The notes: generated by a model from the sequence alone, not told the origin. DNA of 64,000 nt from CAZEDM01 sp964511075 (GCA_964511075.1 CAZEDM010000009.1:1-64000); one strand, 5' to 3'. Shown: positions 9,098-18,592, counted from the stretch's first letter. A program made the numbers and translations.

Positions 9098-10660
9098 ATG
9101 GTTAATTCCAAGCTTAACCTGAGAAGTAGAGATATTCTGTTATACGGGCTTTTTGCTTTCCTTTTTATTCTGGTGGGTATCTTGATTGCCTCCAATCTGA
9201 ATTTTTCCTCTACCTCCAACGCTATTGAGAGCACCAGACCTCAGACAGCCTCAAAGCAAGTTCAGCCCTACGGGTCCAGATTAGGACTTTTCGAGAAGGA
9301 GAGCCCATTCACTGCAGTGGCAGAAAGGGTAAGCCCGGCAGTGGTAAACATAAGTGCCGAGAAGATCTTAGAACGAAAATACAATGCCACCTTTCCCTTT
9401 GACGATGATTTTTTTCGCAGGTTTTTTGGAGAGATCCCTCAACCCAGGTCTCAAACTCCTCGCAAATACAAGGATTACAGCTTGGGTTCCGGGTTCATCT
9501 TTGACAAGGATGGGTATATCCTCACTAATAATCACGTGGTCTCGGGTGCGGATAACATCACGGTCAAGTTAGCGGATGGAAGTGAGTACAAAGCCAAAAT
9601 AATGGGCACCGATAAGGAGACCGATGTTGCGGTGATAAAAATCGAGGCAAAAAAGCCTTTGCCCACAGTGGAATTAGGTGATTCAGACTCTATGCTGGTA
9701 GGTGACTGGGTGGTTGCTATCGGCAATCCATTCCCTCAGTTAGGCTTAGATCGAACCGTGACCGTGGGGGTGGTTAGCGCTAAAGGCAGAAAGGGTTTAC
9801 GTTTTGGAGGAGATGAAAGTCCAGCTTATCAGAACTATATTCAGACAGATGCGGCTATTAATCCGGGGAACAGCGGAGGTCCACTGTGTGATATAGAAGG
9901 AGAGGTAATAGGCATAAATGCAGCCATTACCAACCCAACCGGACAGAGCTTCAATATAGGTATCGGATTTGCTATACCCATAAATCTGGCGAAGTCAGTT
10001 CTGCCGCAGCTGGTAAAGGGAAAGGAGATATCCAGAGGATATTTAGGGGTGGTTATTGCTAATGTTACCGAGGATTTAAAAGATGCCTTAAACCTTCCTA
10101 CAACAGAAGGTGCCTTGGTTCAGCAGGTTCAAAAGGATACCCCGGCAGAAAAAGCTGGCATAAAGACCGGAGACCTGATTGTAGGTCTGGATGGGAAAAA
10201 GGTGACAGATTCTGACGAGTTGAGATTCATGGTGGCACAGATCGAGCCAGGTACGATCGCAGACTTAGAGGTTCTCAGAGATAAAAAGAAACTGGAGCTG
10301 AAGGTTAAATTAGAAGAGAGGAAAAAATACCTGGCCTCCACAGAGGAAAAACCATCCGGGCAGGAGAAGGAGAAGAGCTGGCTGGGGCTTCAGGTAGAGA
10401 CAGCAACTGAGGAGTTGGCAGACCAGTATCAGGTTAAATATGCCAAGGGGGTGATAGTGACTGAGATTGAGCCCGGAGGCATAGCCGATGAAAGCGGAAT
10501 TCAAGTGGGGGATATAATACTGGAGATAGACAGAAAACCGGTTCAGAAGGCAGAGGAATATAACAGGGTAATCAAAGAGCTTAAAGATAAAAAGAAAGCC
10601 ATTGCTTTCTTAATCAGCCGTAACGGAAATACGTTTTATCTGGCAGTAAAACCTGAATAG
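9098..10660 (+). CDS. HtrA/DegP-family serine protease (copy 2), membrane-anchored
   Basis: 520 residues. One membrane segment (~13-32) anchors it, followed by a low-complexity linker, a protease domain with His146 (LTNNHVVSGA), Asp176 (ETDVAVIKI) and Ser259 (NPGNSGGPL), and two PDZ domains (~300-395 and ~415-515). This is the standard DegQ/DegP layout with all catalytic residues. A typical insertion (DDDFFRRFFG), corresponding to the LA loop, is present. The gene is read with the sigma factor gene 14 bases downstream, a linkage that could tie sigma level to envelope stress (inference). Confidence 0.94.
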   Translation: MVNSKLNLRSRDILLYGLFAFLFILVGILIASNLNFSSTSNAIESTRPQTASKQVQPYGSRLGLFEKESPFTAVAERVSPAVVNISAEKILERKYNATFPFDDDFFRRFFGEIPQPRSQTPRKYKDYSLGSGFIFDKDGYILTNNHVVSGADNITVKLADGSEYKAKIMGTDKETDVAVIKIEAKKPLPTVELGDSDSMLVGDWVVAIGNPFPQLGLDRTVTVGVVSAKGRKGLRFGGDESPAYQNYIQTDAAINPGNSGGPLCDIEGEVIGINAAITNPTGQSFNIGIGFAIPINLAKSVLPQLVKGKEISRGYLGVVIANVTEDLKDALNLPTTEGALVQQVQKDTPAEKAGIKTGDLIVGLDGKKVTDSDELRFMVAQIEPGTIADLEVLRDKKKLELKVKLEERKKYLASTEEKPSGQEKEKSWLGLQVETATEELADQYQVKYAKGVIVTEIEPGGIADESGIQVGDIILEIDRKPVQKAEEYNRVIKELKDKKKAIAFLISRNGNTFYLAVKPE

Positions 10661-10674
10661 AAAGGAGTGAGTTA

Positions 10675-11529
10675 TTGGCAAAGAACTCAAAGAGATATAG
10701 GGATGAAGACAAATCCCTAGATCTTTATTTGAGAGAAATAGGTGAGACTCCTCTGATTACCGCAAATGAGGAGGTCGAGTTAGCTAAGAGGATAAAAAAT
10801 GGTGATCAATCTGCTTTAGAAAAGCTGACCAAAGCCAATCTGAGGTTTGTAGTCAGCGTAGCAAAGCAGTATCAAAATCAAGGCCTTTCCTTAGCTGATT
10901 TGATTAACGAGGGGAACATAGGGCTGATAAAAGCGGCTAAGAGATTTGACGAGACCAGGGGCTTCAAATTCATCTCTTATGCGGTCTGGTGGATAAGGCA
11001 GGCTATCCTTCAGGCGCTGGCTGAGCAGTCCCGGATAGTCAGGCTGCCCTTGAATCGGGTGGGGACCCTGCATAAGATAGGAAAGATATCTTCCTCCCTG
11101 GAGCAGGAGTTTGGCCGGGAGCCCAGTCCGGATGAGATTGCCAAGGAACTGGCTCTTTCTACCTTGGAGGTCTCCGATACGCTGAAGATATCCAACACCC
11201 ATCTCTCCCTGGATGCGCCTTTTTCCACATCCGAGGACAACTGCCTGATGGATGTGCTGGAGGATGAGCTTCAGCCAGCCCCGGACAATGCTCTTCTGGA
11301 CGAGTCCCTGCGGGTGGAGATAGACCGGGCTTTGAGAACCTTATCCCCCAGGGAGGCGCAGGTCATAAACCTTTACTTCGGGTTATCCCACGAGAAGCCT
11401 TTGACCCTGGAGGAGATCGGAGTAAGATTCGGCTTGACCCGGGAGAGGGTCAGGCAGATAAAGGAAAAAGCCATAAGGAGGCTTAGGCACGCCTCCAGAA
11501 GCAAGACCCTGAGGGCCTATCTGCATTAA
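10675..11529 (+). CDS. rpoD: RNA polymerase sigma-70 factor, primary (RpoD/SigA) type
   Basis: 284 residues starting at a TTG with aaggag eight bases upstream. Region 1.2 (DLYLREIGETPLIT), region 2 (LRFVVSVAKQYQNQGL, DLINEGNIGLIKAAKRFD, FISYAVWWIRQAI), region 3 (RLPLNRVG) and region 4 (GLTRERVRQIKEKAIRRLR) are all present, and region 1.1 is missing. Short primary sigma factors of this size are usual in the Bacteroidetes/FCB group, so this is probably the housekeeping sigma. A clear terminator follows. It shares a transcript with htrA copy 2. Confidence 0.93.
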   Translation: MAKNSKRYRDEDKSLDLYLREIGETPLITANEEVELAKRIKNGDQSALEKLTKANLRFVVSVAKQYQNQGLSLADLINEGNIGLIKAAKRFDETRGFKFISYAVWWIRQAILQALAEQSRIVRLPLNRVGTLHKIGKISSSLEQEFGREPSPDEIAKELALSTLEVSDTLKISNTHLSLDAPFSTSEDNCLMDVLEDELQPAPDNALLDESLRVEIDRALRTLSPREAQVINLYFGLSHEKPLTLEEIGVRFGLTRERVRQIKEKAIRRLRHASRSKTLRAYLH

Positions 11530-11552
11530 AATCCATAAGAAAACAAAAAATC

Positions 11553-11595
11553 AAGCTGGGAAAGGGTATCTTTAAACCCATTCCCAGCTTTTTTT
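11553..11595. terminator. Bidirectional terminator between sigma factor and giant dockerin gene
   Basis: AAGCTGGGAA and TTCCCAGCTT form a 10-bp stem with an 18-base loop, followed by T on the plus strand and preceded by an A-rich run that gives T on the minus strand. It can serve both convergent genes. Confidence 0.85.
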
Positions 11596-11624
11596 GTGAT
11601 TTTTAAAAACCTTTGTATTTTTGT

Positions 11625-14600
11625 TTAGGGACAGGCTGGCGGTCCGCCTTTGAACAGGTAATTTATCAGATAAACCACATCCGAAACCGTTACCCGTGAG
11701 TCGCAATTGGCATCCCCTGCTTTGTAACAGGAAAGAGGTGGCGGTCCCTGTTTGAAAAGGTAATTTATAATGTAAACCACGTCGGAGACAGAGACCTTCT
11801 TATCTCCGTTCAAATCTCCTCTTAGAAGATCAGGCGGAGGGGTGATCTCTATATTGACCGTGTCAGAGTCTACCGCCCCACATCGGTCCTTAAGCTCAAA
11901 GACAAAGGTATAGACAGAGTCACCGGAGGTGAGAAAACAGGTGAAGCCAACAATCGTAGTGGGGTTAATCATAGTGGTCAAAAAGAGACACTTAGGTCCA
12001 TAGACAAGCTCCAGGCTTAAAGAGTCATCCGGATCTGAATCTATTCCCACAAGGTGATTAAAGCAGACCGTGCTGTCCTCACACAGCGCATAAGTGCTGT
12101 CGTCGGAAGTCAATACCGGCGGATGGTTAAATTCAATCCATATCTGGACGGTATCGGTTCTTGATAGGCCACAGTTATCCCTAACCTGGAAAATCATAAG
12201 ATGTGGATTGGATAGAGTATCAGACTCCTCTGGATACCAGAGGAAGACCCCTTGTAGCGAATCCGTTCCGGCTATGGGCTCCTGGGGTCTCAGCTCTCCT
12301 TCAGAGGAAAGTTTTATTAAGCTTATGGAATCCCCCACATCATAAGCGGAAATTCCAAAATAGACAGAATCTCCTGGGAAGCACAGTTTGTAAGATGTAT
12401 CTGCAGGCAGGGACAAAACAGGAGTCTGATTTAAACTCACCCCCAGGTTAAAAGTATCCAGGATAGAAGCCCCGCACTGGTCCTGTGCCTGAAAGATAAA
12501 AGCATAGACAGAATCGCTGGAGGAAGGCAAAAAGCAGCAGAATCCTGTGCCCGGGTCATAAGTTCCAGGACCGGATAGTTTCTGGAGGATAACTGAATCT
12601 GAAGGGTCCGGGTCTGCGGCAAAGATATGGTTAAAACAGATGTTATCTGCCTCACACATATTATAGACCGTATCTGGAGGCAGGGTTAGCAAGGGAGGGT
12701 GATTGAATCTGATATTTATCAGGAGGGTGTCCAGAACTTCTCTTCCACAGAGATCTGTGAGCCTGAAGATGACGGGATGGGGATTATCCAAAGTATCTGA
12801 ATATTCAGGCTTCCATACAAAATCAGCTGAAAGCGGTGCAGTGCCGGAGACTGGATTGGAGGGTAAAAGCCCTCCTTTCTCTGAAAGCATTTCCAGAGTA
12901 AGAGTCTCGCCAGTATCCGGATCCTCTCCCCTTATAGATAAGAGAACTGAATCCCCAAAATTACACAGAAGAGTATCGATATCCAGAGGAAGGCTCAGAA
13001 CCGGACTTTTGTTCAGATGAATATGGACATATGAGCTTTCCTGGTCAAAGGCGCCTTTTGAATCTGTCACCCGAAAAACGAAAAGATAGGTTGAGTCTTC
13101 ATCCTCCGGCAGAAAGGAATGAACAGTAGTCAAAGGAGAAAACCCTGTCAGGGGAAGGAAATCGCCTGAGCCATAGATTTTCTCCAGGGTCAGAACCTCT
13201 GCGGAATCATTGTCTATGGCAACCAGGCTGAAGCTTGTTGTTCCCGGCTCACACAGGCTCAAGGAAGTATCCTGAAGAGTTAAAACCGGCGGATGATTGA
13301 TGGGCTCAGGCTCTCCCGGGACTATCATCAGCTTATCGAATTCCCGGTTTTTATTAGCTATCCAGTACATCGGGACCTTGATATGTCCGTACCCGGGCCA
13401 GTCTGACTGAACCTCTTTCAGATCATCACCTCTTTGAACCTCTAAGCGGGTAGTTCCGTTTATCACGATATCTAAGCTTTCAGCTTCAAAGCAGTCGAAG
13501 GTTAAGTAGTAAAGCTCCTCCGGATCTGGTATGTGAGAGCCCCAGGACCAGTCTTTCAGAGAGGTGATGTTCAAAGCTCTTCTGCCGTTCAGATATTCAA
13601 CCCTCACCTGAGCAAAGGCTGAAGCGGCTTGTTGATTCAAGATCTGCTTGGTATTGGGTATCCACAAACCCAGGCTGTCTTTTATCTGGTGCACTGCACG
13701 AATCGAGTCTATACTAGCAGAGGTTAAACCATTGTCTCTCCCGAAATGAGTGTAATAGATGTATATCTGCCAGTTGTTAGCCACCGAATTAGCTATGGAT
13801 CTATTGAACCAGTTGCCGATCTGTTCCGGTACCGCTGAGCTCCAGTTGCCGTTTCGTTTGAATTTATAGAACCGGGTGATCCCGTCAGGAAAGGTAGAGG
13901 GAGCGAAGATAACCTGTCCCACATTCAGACTATCTGATAATGAACGTATGTCATAGTAATAAAGATAATAGCTTTCCTGAAGAGCAGCGTCCCAGCAGAA
14001 TTTGAAGTTGTAAGGTGCGAAAGTCTTATTTGCATGGTAATAAGGGGTTGCCGGATCCGCTCCATAATACTCGGTATTGATATAGTTTCCACTGTGGCTG
14101 ACCCACACCCCGGCTTTGTAGATTTTCCCTAAGCCGTGGTTCTGCATATAGCTCAACGCTTTAAAAACATGAGAGGAATCAAGTCCGGGTCCTCCACTAT
14201 ATCCAGTATGACCCACAGTGTGGAGGCTGGCAACCCATCCTCTTTCTATCCAGGCATCCAGGCTATCTCCCCAATATCTGCTCAAAGTGTCTGTTCCGTG
14301 AAAGTAAAAGGGGATTTCCTCTCCCCAGGTACCCAGGCTATCACCTGTTCCACCCCCGGCATTAAAGAACCAAAGATTAGTAACTGCTATCTTTCCATTT
14401 ACGCCCTTCCCCCATCTTCCACCTATCTGCTCATCCGTTTGCAGAAACTTTCCTAAGCTGTCTATGTAGCTGGGGGCTGAGGTGTAATCTATATCGCTTT
14501 CTATGGTCATAACCCCCTTGTAGTTCCAGGGAAGCCTTCTTATTCCCACTAAAGAATATTTATCCTTTATGGTCATGAAATTTAAGTCGCTGGCCAGACT

Positions 14601-15164
14601 GTTCCATCTCCCGTTTGAGCTTTGATAATAGCCGTTGCCCTGAGGGTACCCGTTAGAGCCATAAAAGCAGACTATGCGGTTAGAGGAATCTATTCTTCTG
14701 GCATTCAAGGTAAAAGCATAATTAGAGTCAGGGTTTAAATACAAGGGCTCGTCAAAAACAAACCAGACCTGATACCCGCGGGTCAGATTGTCCGGCTGCC
14801 GGTCCCCTCTTTCTAAGTTCCCGTCCGGAACATCGGTAACTTTTATCCAGGCAGTAGCTAAAACTTCCTGGCTGGGAAGTCCTGACAGGTCTGTTGTTCT
14901 CAACTCCAGTCTGATTGAGTCTGCAGAACTGTTTAGACCTACTCTATCCAGGTAAACCGCTATTCCCTCTAACCTTTCGGAATCAGGGCTGAAGGTCTGG
15001 GCTATGGTTTGAACCGCTTCCGAGTTTAAATCGAAGGGATAACTTGACTGGATATGGGTGATATCATAAGCTAAATGGTTCACAATAGCAGCTTCAGCCC
15101 GCAGAGAGAGAAAAATGATAAAGAGATAAATGAGCCCAGACTTAACTAAAAATTTGAGATTCAA
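11625..15164 (-). CDS. Giant secreted protein: NodB-like domain, five Ig-like repeats, dockerin pair
   Basis: 1179 residues with a signal peptide (LRAEA-AIV). Residues ~40-200 look like a carbohydrate-binding-type beta domain. Residues ~215-520 resemble a polysaccharide deacetylase fold: ESDIDYT (Asp224/Asp226) and HTVGH (His315, His319) match NodB motifs 1 and 2. Five tandem repeats of roughly 95-100 residues follow (~625-1110), each opening N-x-x-P-V/L-L and holding a conserved Cys about 18 residues in; they resemble cadherin/Ig-like surface repeats. The end is two dockerin-like repeats (SVSDVVYIINYLFKQG, TVSDVVYLINYLFKGG). A surface or matrix glycan-active enzyme is likely; the exact substrate is unknown. 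Confidence 0.8.
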   Translation of the reverse strand: MNLKFLVKSGLIYLFIIFLSLRAEAAIVNHLAYDITHIQSSYPFDLNSEAVQTIAQTFSPDSERLEGIAVYLDRVGLNSSADSIRLELRTTDLSGLPSQEVLATAWIKVTDVPDGNLERGDRQPDNLTRGYQVWFVFDEPLYLNPDSNYAFTLNARRIDSSNRIVCFYGSNGYPQGNGYYQSSNGRWNSLASDLNFMTIKDKYSLVGIRRLPWNYKGVMTIESDIDYTSAPSYIDSLGKFLQTDEQIGGRWGKGVNGKIAVTNLWFFNAGGGTGDSLGTWGEEIPFYFHGTDTLSRYWGDSLDAWIERGWVASLHTVGHTGYSGGPGLDSSHVFKALSYMQNHGLGKIYKAGVWVSHSGNYINTEYYGADPATPYYHANKTFAPYNFKFCWDAALQESYYLYYYDIRSLSDSLNVGQVIFAPSTFPDGITRFYKFKRNGNWSSAVPEQIGNWFNRSIANSVANNWQIYIYYTHFGRDNGLTSASIDSIRAVHQIKDSLGLWIPNTKQILNQQAASAFAQVRVEYLNGRRALNITSLKDWSWGSHIPDPEELYYLTFDCFEAESLDIVINGTTRLEVQRGDDLKEVQSDWPGYGHIKVPMYWIANKNREFDKLMIVPGEPEPINHPPVLTLQDTSLSLCEPGTTSFSLVAIDNDSAEVLTLEKIYGSGDFLPLTGFSPLTTVHSFLPEDEDSTYLFVFRVTDSKGAFDQESSYVHIHLNKSPVLSLPLDIDTLLCNFGDSVLLSIRGEDPDTGETLTLEMLSEKGGLLPSNPVSGTAPLSADFVWKPEYSDTLDNPHPVIFRLTDLCGREVLDTLLINIRFNHPPLLTLPPDTVYNMCEADNICFNHIFAADPDPSDSVILQKLSGPGTYDPGTGFCCFLPSSSDSVYAFIFQAQDQCGASILDTFNLGVSLNQTPVLSLPADTSYKLCFPGDSVYFGISAYDVGDSISLIKLSSEGELRPQEPIAGTDSLQGVFLWYPEESDTLSNPHLMIFQVRDNCGLSRTDTVQIWIEFNHPPVLTSDDSTYALCEDSTVCFNHLVGIDSDPDDSLSLELVYGPKCLFLTTMINPTTIVGFTCFLTSGDSVYTFVFELKDRCGAVDSDTVNIEITPPPDLLRGDLNGDKKVSVSDVVYIINYLFKQGPPPLSCYKAGDANCDSRVTVSDVVYLINYLFKGGPPACP

Positions 15165-15217
15165 ATAACCCTCGTTAATGTTTAAAAATTTATATCTAAA
15201 ATTCCACCCTCACTCAT

Positions 15218-15246
15218 AATATAATCTGATATCGGGATAAAAGCAA
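15218..15246 (-). promoter_or_regulatory. Possible promoter for the giant dockerin gene
   Basis: On the minus strand TTGCTT (15246-15241) and TATATT (15223-15218) with 17 bases between, about 55 bases before the start codon. Confidence 0.4.
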
Positions 15247-15283
15247 GAGAAATTTAGAGAAGAATCTATTTGATAAAATCAAT

Positions 15284-16462
15284 CTAGGATTGTGGAGATG
15301 GCTGCTCCGGCGCTGCTGGGGCTGGCTTTTCCTTTGGCCTGGTGCCTAAAAGCGTCTGGATAGCCCCGCCAAAGCCGATGGTAAAAACCACATATACAAT
15401 CAGGAAACCTATGATTCCAAGGATCAAAGCCAAGGGGGAAAAGAATCCCCAGAATATCTTCAGAAAACTGGAGAAAAGAGAGAAAAACTGGACCGCCAGA
15501 ATGCCCAAGGCCAGGGTCATCATCTGGGTCTGAGGCTTTAGATTGGTATTTTCTTTAAGACTTTCGCCTACTATTAGGGAGACGCTGGTATACCCCAAAA
15601 GCATTCCCAAAAGAACTGCCAGGGGAAGAATCAAAAGCGCCACAGGTATCCCGATTATGGTGACGAGCAGAAGTATAAACAAAGGTAGGATCAGTATCTC
15701 ACCCAAAAATCCGATCAGACCAGATTTCCACATATTCTCCTTAATCTTATCCCTGATCTTGACGACATTTTTGGGAGCCAAGGCTAAAACTAATATCCCC
15801 AGGAAAAAGAAAAACAGAACCTTAATTATGGAGAAGACAAAACTTGCCCCTCGGAAAAAGTAATGTCCGCCATTAATTCTCCAGATCTTTCCGGGAAGAA
15901 AACCCAACCCCACATTTTGCCCTTTGATGATTGCGCCTGGTTCCTTTATCACGTCTCCACCCACGCTGACTGCATCCGTCTCCACTATACCGGTTGAGGA
16001 GATAAAGACATTCCCACCAATGGAGATTGCGCTCCCGGTTACCAAACCCCTCACTCGCACATCTCCTCCTATAGAAACAACATCCCCGTTTACCCTTTCG
16101 CCTTCATCCACAGTGACGTTCTTTCCGAATTTTACCATATCGCCATGCTCCAGCTCTATAGTAGCGATCTCCTTTCCTCCCATTTTTATCTTGACCTGGG
16201 CAGCTGTGGTCTCCTCAGCCTCAGGAGCTATTATAAGGCCCTCTTCGTCCAAAATTATTTTTCCCGGCTTCCCCTCTATCTCCTTTCCTTCCTGAGTCTT
16301 AATTATGATCCCTTTGTCTCCGATTTTTATCTGGCTTATCCTTTTACCAGTTGTATCGGATTCAACCTTTTTTTCATCGCTAGCCAGCAGAAGCGCAGAA
16401 AATGTTAGAATTAGAAAAAGAGACAGGCATAAATACATTGTTAATTTCCTCAGTTTTTTCAT
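15284..16462 (-). CDS. Membrane protein with bactofilin-like beta-helix region
   Basis: 392 residues. Signal peptide or first membrane segment at ~8-27, then a charged region, then a polymer-forming (bactofilin-like) beta-helical stretch at ~115-185 with the repeating VxSIGGDVxV, AISIGGNV, AVSVGGDVI pattern. At least four hydrophobic segments follow (~210-380; e.g. VLFFFFLGILVLAL, LLLVTIIGIPVALLIL), ending in a Pro/Ala-rich tail. Proteins of this layout are common in FCB bacteria downstream of ECF sigma factors and DUF4097 proteins; the role is unknown, probably envelope-related. The start lies two bases after the stop of the DUF4097 gene, so the two are co-transcribed. Confidence 0.75.
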   Translation of the reverse strand: MKKLRKLTMYLCLSLFLILTFSALLLASDEKKVESDTTGKRISQIKIGDKGIIIKTQEGKEIEGKPGKIILDEEGLIIAPEAEETTAAQVKIKMGGKEIATIELEHGDMVKFGKNVTVDEGERVNGDVVSIGGDVRVRGLVTGSAISIGGNVFISSTGIVETDAVSVGGDVIKEPGAIIKGQNVGLGFLPGKIWRINGGHYFFRGASFVFSIIKVLFFFFLGILVLALAPKNVVKIRDKIKENMWKSGLIGFLGEILILPLFILLLVTIIGIPVALLILPLAVLLGMLLGYTSVSLIVGESLKENTNLKPQTQMMTLALGILAVQFFSLFSSFLKIFWGFFSPLALILGIIGFLIVYVVFTIGFGGAIQTLLGTRPKEKPAPAAPEQPSPQS

Positions 16463-16464
16463 TT

Positions 16465-17541
16465 CTAATACTCCTCCAGGCTTATATCGCCACTCACTGT
16501 GTTAATTTCCATCCTTGCCCCTCCTGGGCCTAGGGTTCCAGTTATGGAATGTCGGGATACCTCTCTCAAAACTAGGGGGATATCCAAGCTGATCTCCCCA
16601 CTGGTGGTTTTGATTTCAAGATCAGCTTGAGCCTCCTTGGGGACAAGTAGGTTAATCTCTCCGCTTACGGTTTCCAAATTATAATACTTGGCAGATGCAG
16701 TCTGAATCTTAGCTTCAATATCTCCACTGGTCGTATTTATATCCAGACCGCCCTGGATTTGATCTATCCATATATCGCCAGAGGTGTTGCTGGCAATTAA
16801 TCCACCTTTCATCCCTCTGACCTCTAAATCCCCGGAAGTCTGGGAGGATTTAAGGGAACCATTCAAATCCTGTATGTTCACCGATCCGCTGGTACAATCC
16901 AACTCCACTTTCCCCTCGATGTTTTTTAATCTCATATCCGAGCTAGTTCCATGCAGGCTTAGCTCACCGATTATATCTTTAGCCCGAATATCACCGCTGG
17001 TGACTGAGCAGGATATTTCTCCATTAACGCCGTTGAGCTCCAGATCTCCTGAAGTGGAGGAGAGATTTAACCTGCCATTGACATAGAAGACCTTTATCTC
17101 TCCACTGGTGACCTCAAGAGTTGCCTCCTGGATTTCCCTTGGAACCAGGACATGATAGCTCACGTACCCTTCAACCGATTTCCTAACAGTGAATAACTTC
17201 TCTAAAAAGCTCCCTTTCTCAGCCTTTTGATATGTGGTCTTCACCCGCACTGAGCCATCGCTCTTCTCCATCTCTATTTGAATCTTCCTGGCGAGTTCCT
17301 CTGCCTCACTCGTGTCCTTAGCTTCGACTATCTTTGCGGCTTGGATTATTATGCTGTTCTGGTTGTGAGATTCGACAAGGATCTCACCTCTGGGGTCCTC
17401 CATCTCCAGAATAAGGGGCTCCCTCAAACTAAATTCCTTTTTCGAGGGAAAGCTAAATTCCTCAGCCCTGAGAAGATCTGAGCAGAGGAAAAGGATAACT
17501 CCACCGACCAGTGCTAATATGATGGTAATTCTTTTTATCAT
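16465..17541 (-). CDS. DUF4097-family beta-repeat envelope protein
   Basis: 358 residues: signal peptide (to about LLRA-EEF), a short N-terminal domain, then at least seven copies of a ~20-residue unit built around the core TSGD/TSGE (e.g. LNLSSTSGDLELNGVNGEIS), expected to form a right-handed beta-helix. This is the DUF4097 (putative adhesin) pattern. It lies 3 bases after an ECF sigma factor gene and just before the bactofilin-like gene, so the three form one operon. Such proteins have no firmly known function; the position suggests a product or sensor of the sigma's envelope response. Confidence 0.85.
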   Translation of the reverse strand: MIKRITIILALVGGVILFLCSDLLRAEEFSFPSKKEFSLREPLILEMEDPRGEILVESHNQNSIIIQAAKIVEAKDTSEAEELARKIQIEMEKSDGSVRVKTTYQKAEKGSFLEKLFTVRKSVEGYVSYHVLVPREIQEATLEVTSGEIKVFYVNGRLNLSSTSGDLELNGVNGEISCSVTSGDIRAKDIIGELSLHGTSSDMRLKNIEGKVELDCTSGSVNIQDLNGSLKSSQTSGDLEVRGMKGGLIASNTSGDIWIDQIQGGLDINTTSGDIEAKIQTASAKYYNLETVSGEINLLVPKEAQADLEIKTTSGEISLDIPLVLREVSRHSITGTLGPGGARMEINTVSGDISLEEY

Positions 17542-17544
17542 CTC

Positions 17545-18135
17545 TTACCACCTCATATGTTTAAGTTTCTTCTTCAATAAGACCCTGGCTCTGAAAATTC
17601 GTGCCTTCACCGTGCCTACCGAAAGACGCAGGATGGCTGCTATCTCCTCATAGGACTTATCCTCTTTATGCCTCAACAAAATGACCTCTCGGTATTTCTT
17701 GGGCAAGGAGGCAATGGCCTCCTCGATCGATAGCTTGCTCTGCTTGACACTTAGATCTTTCTCCGGGTCATAAGTTCTGTCCGGGATTACGATCTCCAGT
17801 CTACCCTTCTCGGTTTCCAGAGGCTGGTCCAGGGAAAGTGCTTCTATTTTTTTCCTCCGCAGATAATCTATGGAGCAGTTAGCCGCAATCCTGTAGAGCC
17901 AGGTGGTAAAGCGAAATTTGGATTTGTAATTTGCCAAGGAGCTGAAAGCCTTAACGAAGGTCTCCTGGACTAAATCCAGCGATTCCTCGTAATTGTGAAC
18001 CAGCTTTAAGATCACATATCGAACAGCATTCTTGTGCCTCTCCATCAACAGCTTAAAAGCTTGTTGTTTACCCTCCAGAGCCTGCTTGATCAAAGTCTGG
18101 TCATCTGGAACTGCCGAGGCTTTCTTTTTTACCAT
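17545..18135 (-). CDS. ECF-type RNA polymerase sigma factor
   Basis: 196 residues with sigma region 2 (LVQETFVKAFSSLANY, FTTWLYRIAANCSIDYLRR) and region 4 (LPKKYREVILLRHKEDKSYE, LRLSVGTVKARIFRARVLL). No region 1 or 3, as in ECF sigmas. It heads an operon with the DUF4097 and bactofilin-like genes. No zinc-finger anti-sigma gene is next to it, unlike the ECF gene at 19351, so its control is not visible here. No convincing ribosome site precedes the chosen ATG. Confidence 0.9.
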   Translation of the reverse strand: MVKKKASAVPDDQTLIKQALEGKQQAFKLLMERHKNAVRYVILKLVHNYEESLDLVQETFVKAFSSLANYKSKFRFTTWLYRIAANCSIDYLRRKKIEALSLDQPLETEKGRLEIVIPDRTYDPEKDLSVKQSKLSIEEAIASLPKKYREVILLRHKEDKSYEEIAAILRLSVGTVKARIFRARVLLKKKLKHMRW

Positions 18136-18445
18136 ACGAAAAAAAAGAATTCAGGTTTCACAAAAGATAGTAAAACTTCTGCCGAATGACAAATAAAATC
18201 TGCCTGGGGATAGATCCAAATCTTCTGGTCAACTTCGATTATAGGAGGAAGTCAATAAAGTATAGTAATCGGTCAATACTTTTATTTAAAATTTAATCCC
18301 CGGGCTTTTTTTGAAAAATTTCGCTCTTTTAATTCGCTGTCAATGAGAAAGTTAAGGTGAGGGAGGTCAAGCCTAATGGTTTTTGGGCTTGGGCATAAAG
18401 ATTGCTTTTTAGTCAGTAAATTAAAGGGGAAGGATAAAAAAGGAG
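18136..18445. other. Gene-free stretch upstream of the ECF operon
   Basis: A 310-base A/T-rich region between the divergent ECF operon and a small frame. It should hold the ECF operon promoter, but I could not fit a well-spaced -35/-10 pair. I see no coding frame, repeat or strong hairpin. Confidence 0.5.
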
Positions 18446-18592
18446 ATGGCGTTGAACAAGAAAAAGAAACTCACCCCCAAATTGCCAGAGAAGAACTGCT
18501 GGCATATATATACCCTCCAGTCCTTAAGCTCGGATAAGTTCATCCGGGTGGTCAATAAAATACTTAAAAGGGAATACATCCTGATAAAATAA
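18446..18592 (+). CDS. Small basic ORF, possible remnant of a GIY-YIG protein
   Basis: A 48-codon frame (46 from the TTG at 18452, which is six bases after aaggag and is the better start). It begins with a Lys-rich stretch (NKKKKLTPKLPEK) and continues WHIYTLQSLSSDKF, ending KREYILIK. The pattern IY-LQS---KF resembles the opening of GIY-YIG nucleases (VYILQSLKDGKFYIG), but the YIG and catalytic Arg context are lost. It is either a real small protein or a decayed fragment. Confidence 0.3.
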   Translation: MALNKKKKLTPKLPEKNCWHIYTLQSLSSDKFIRVVNKILKREYILIK

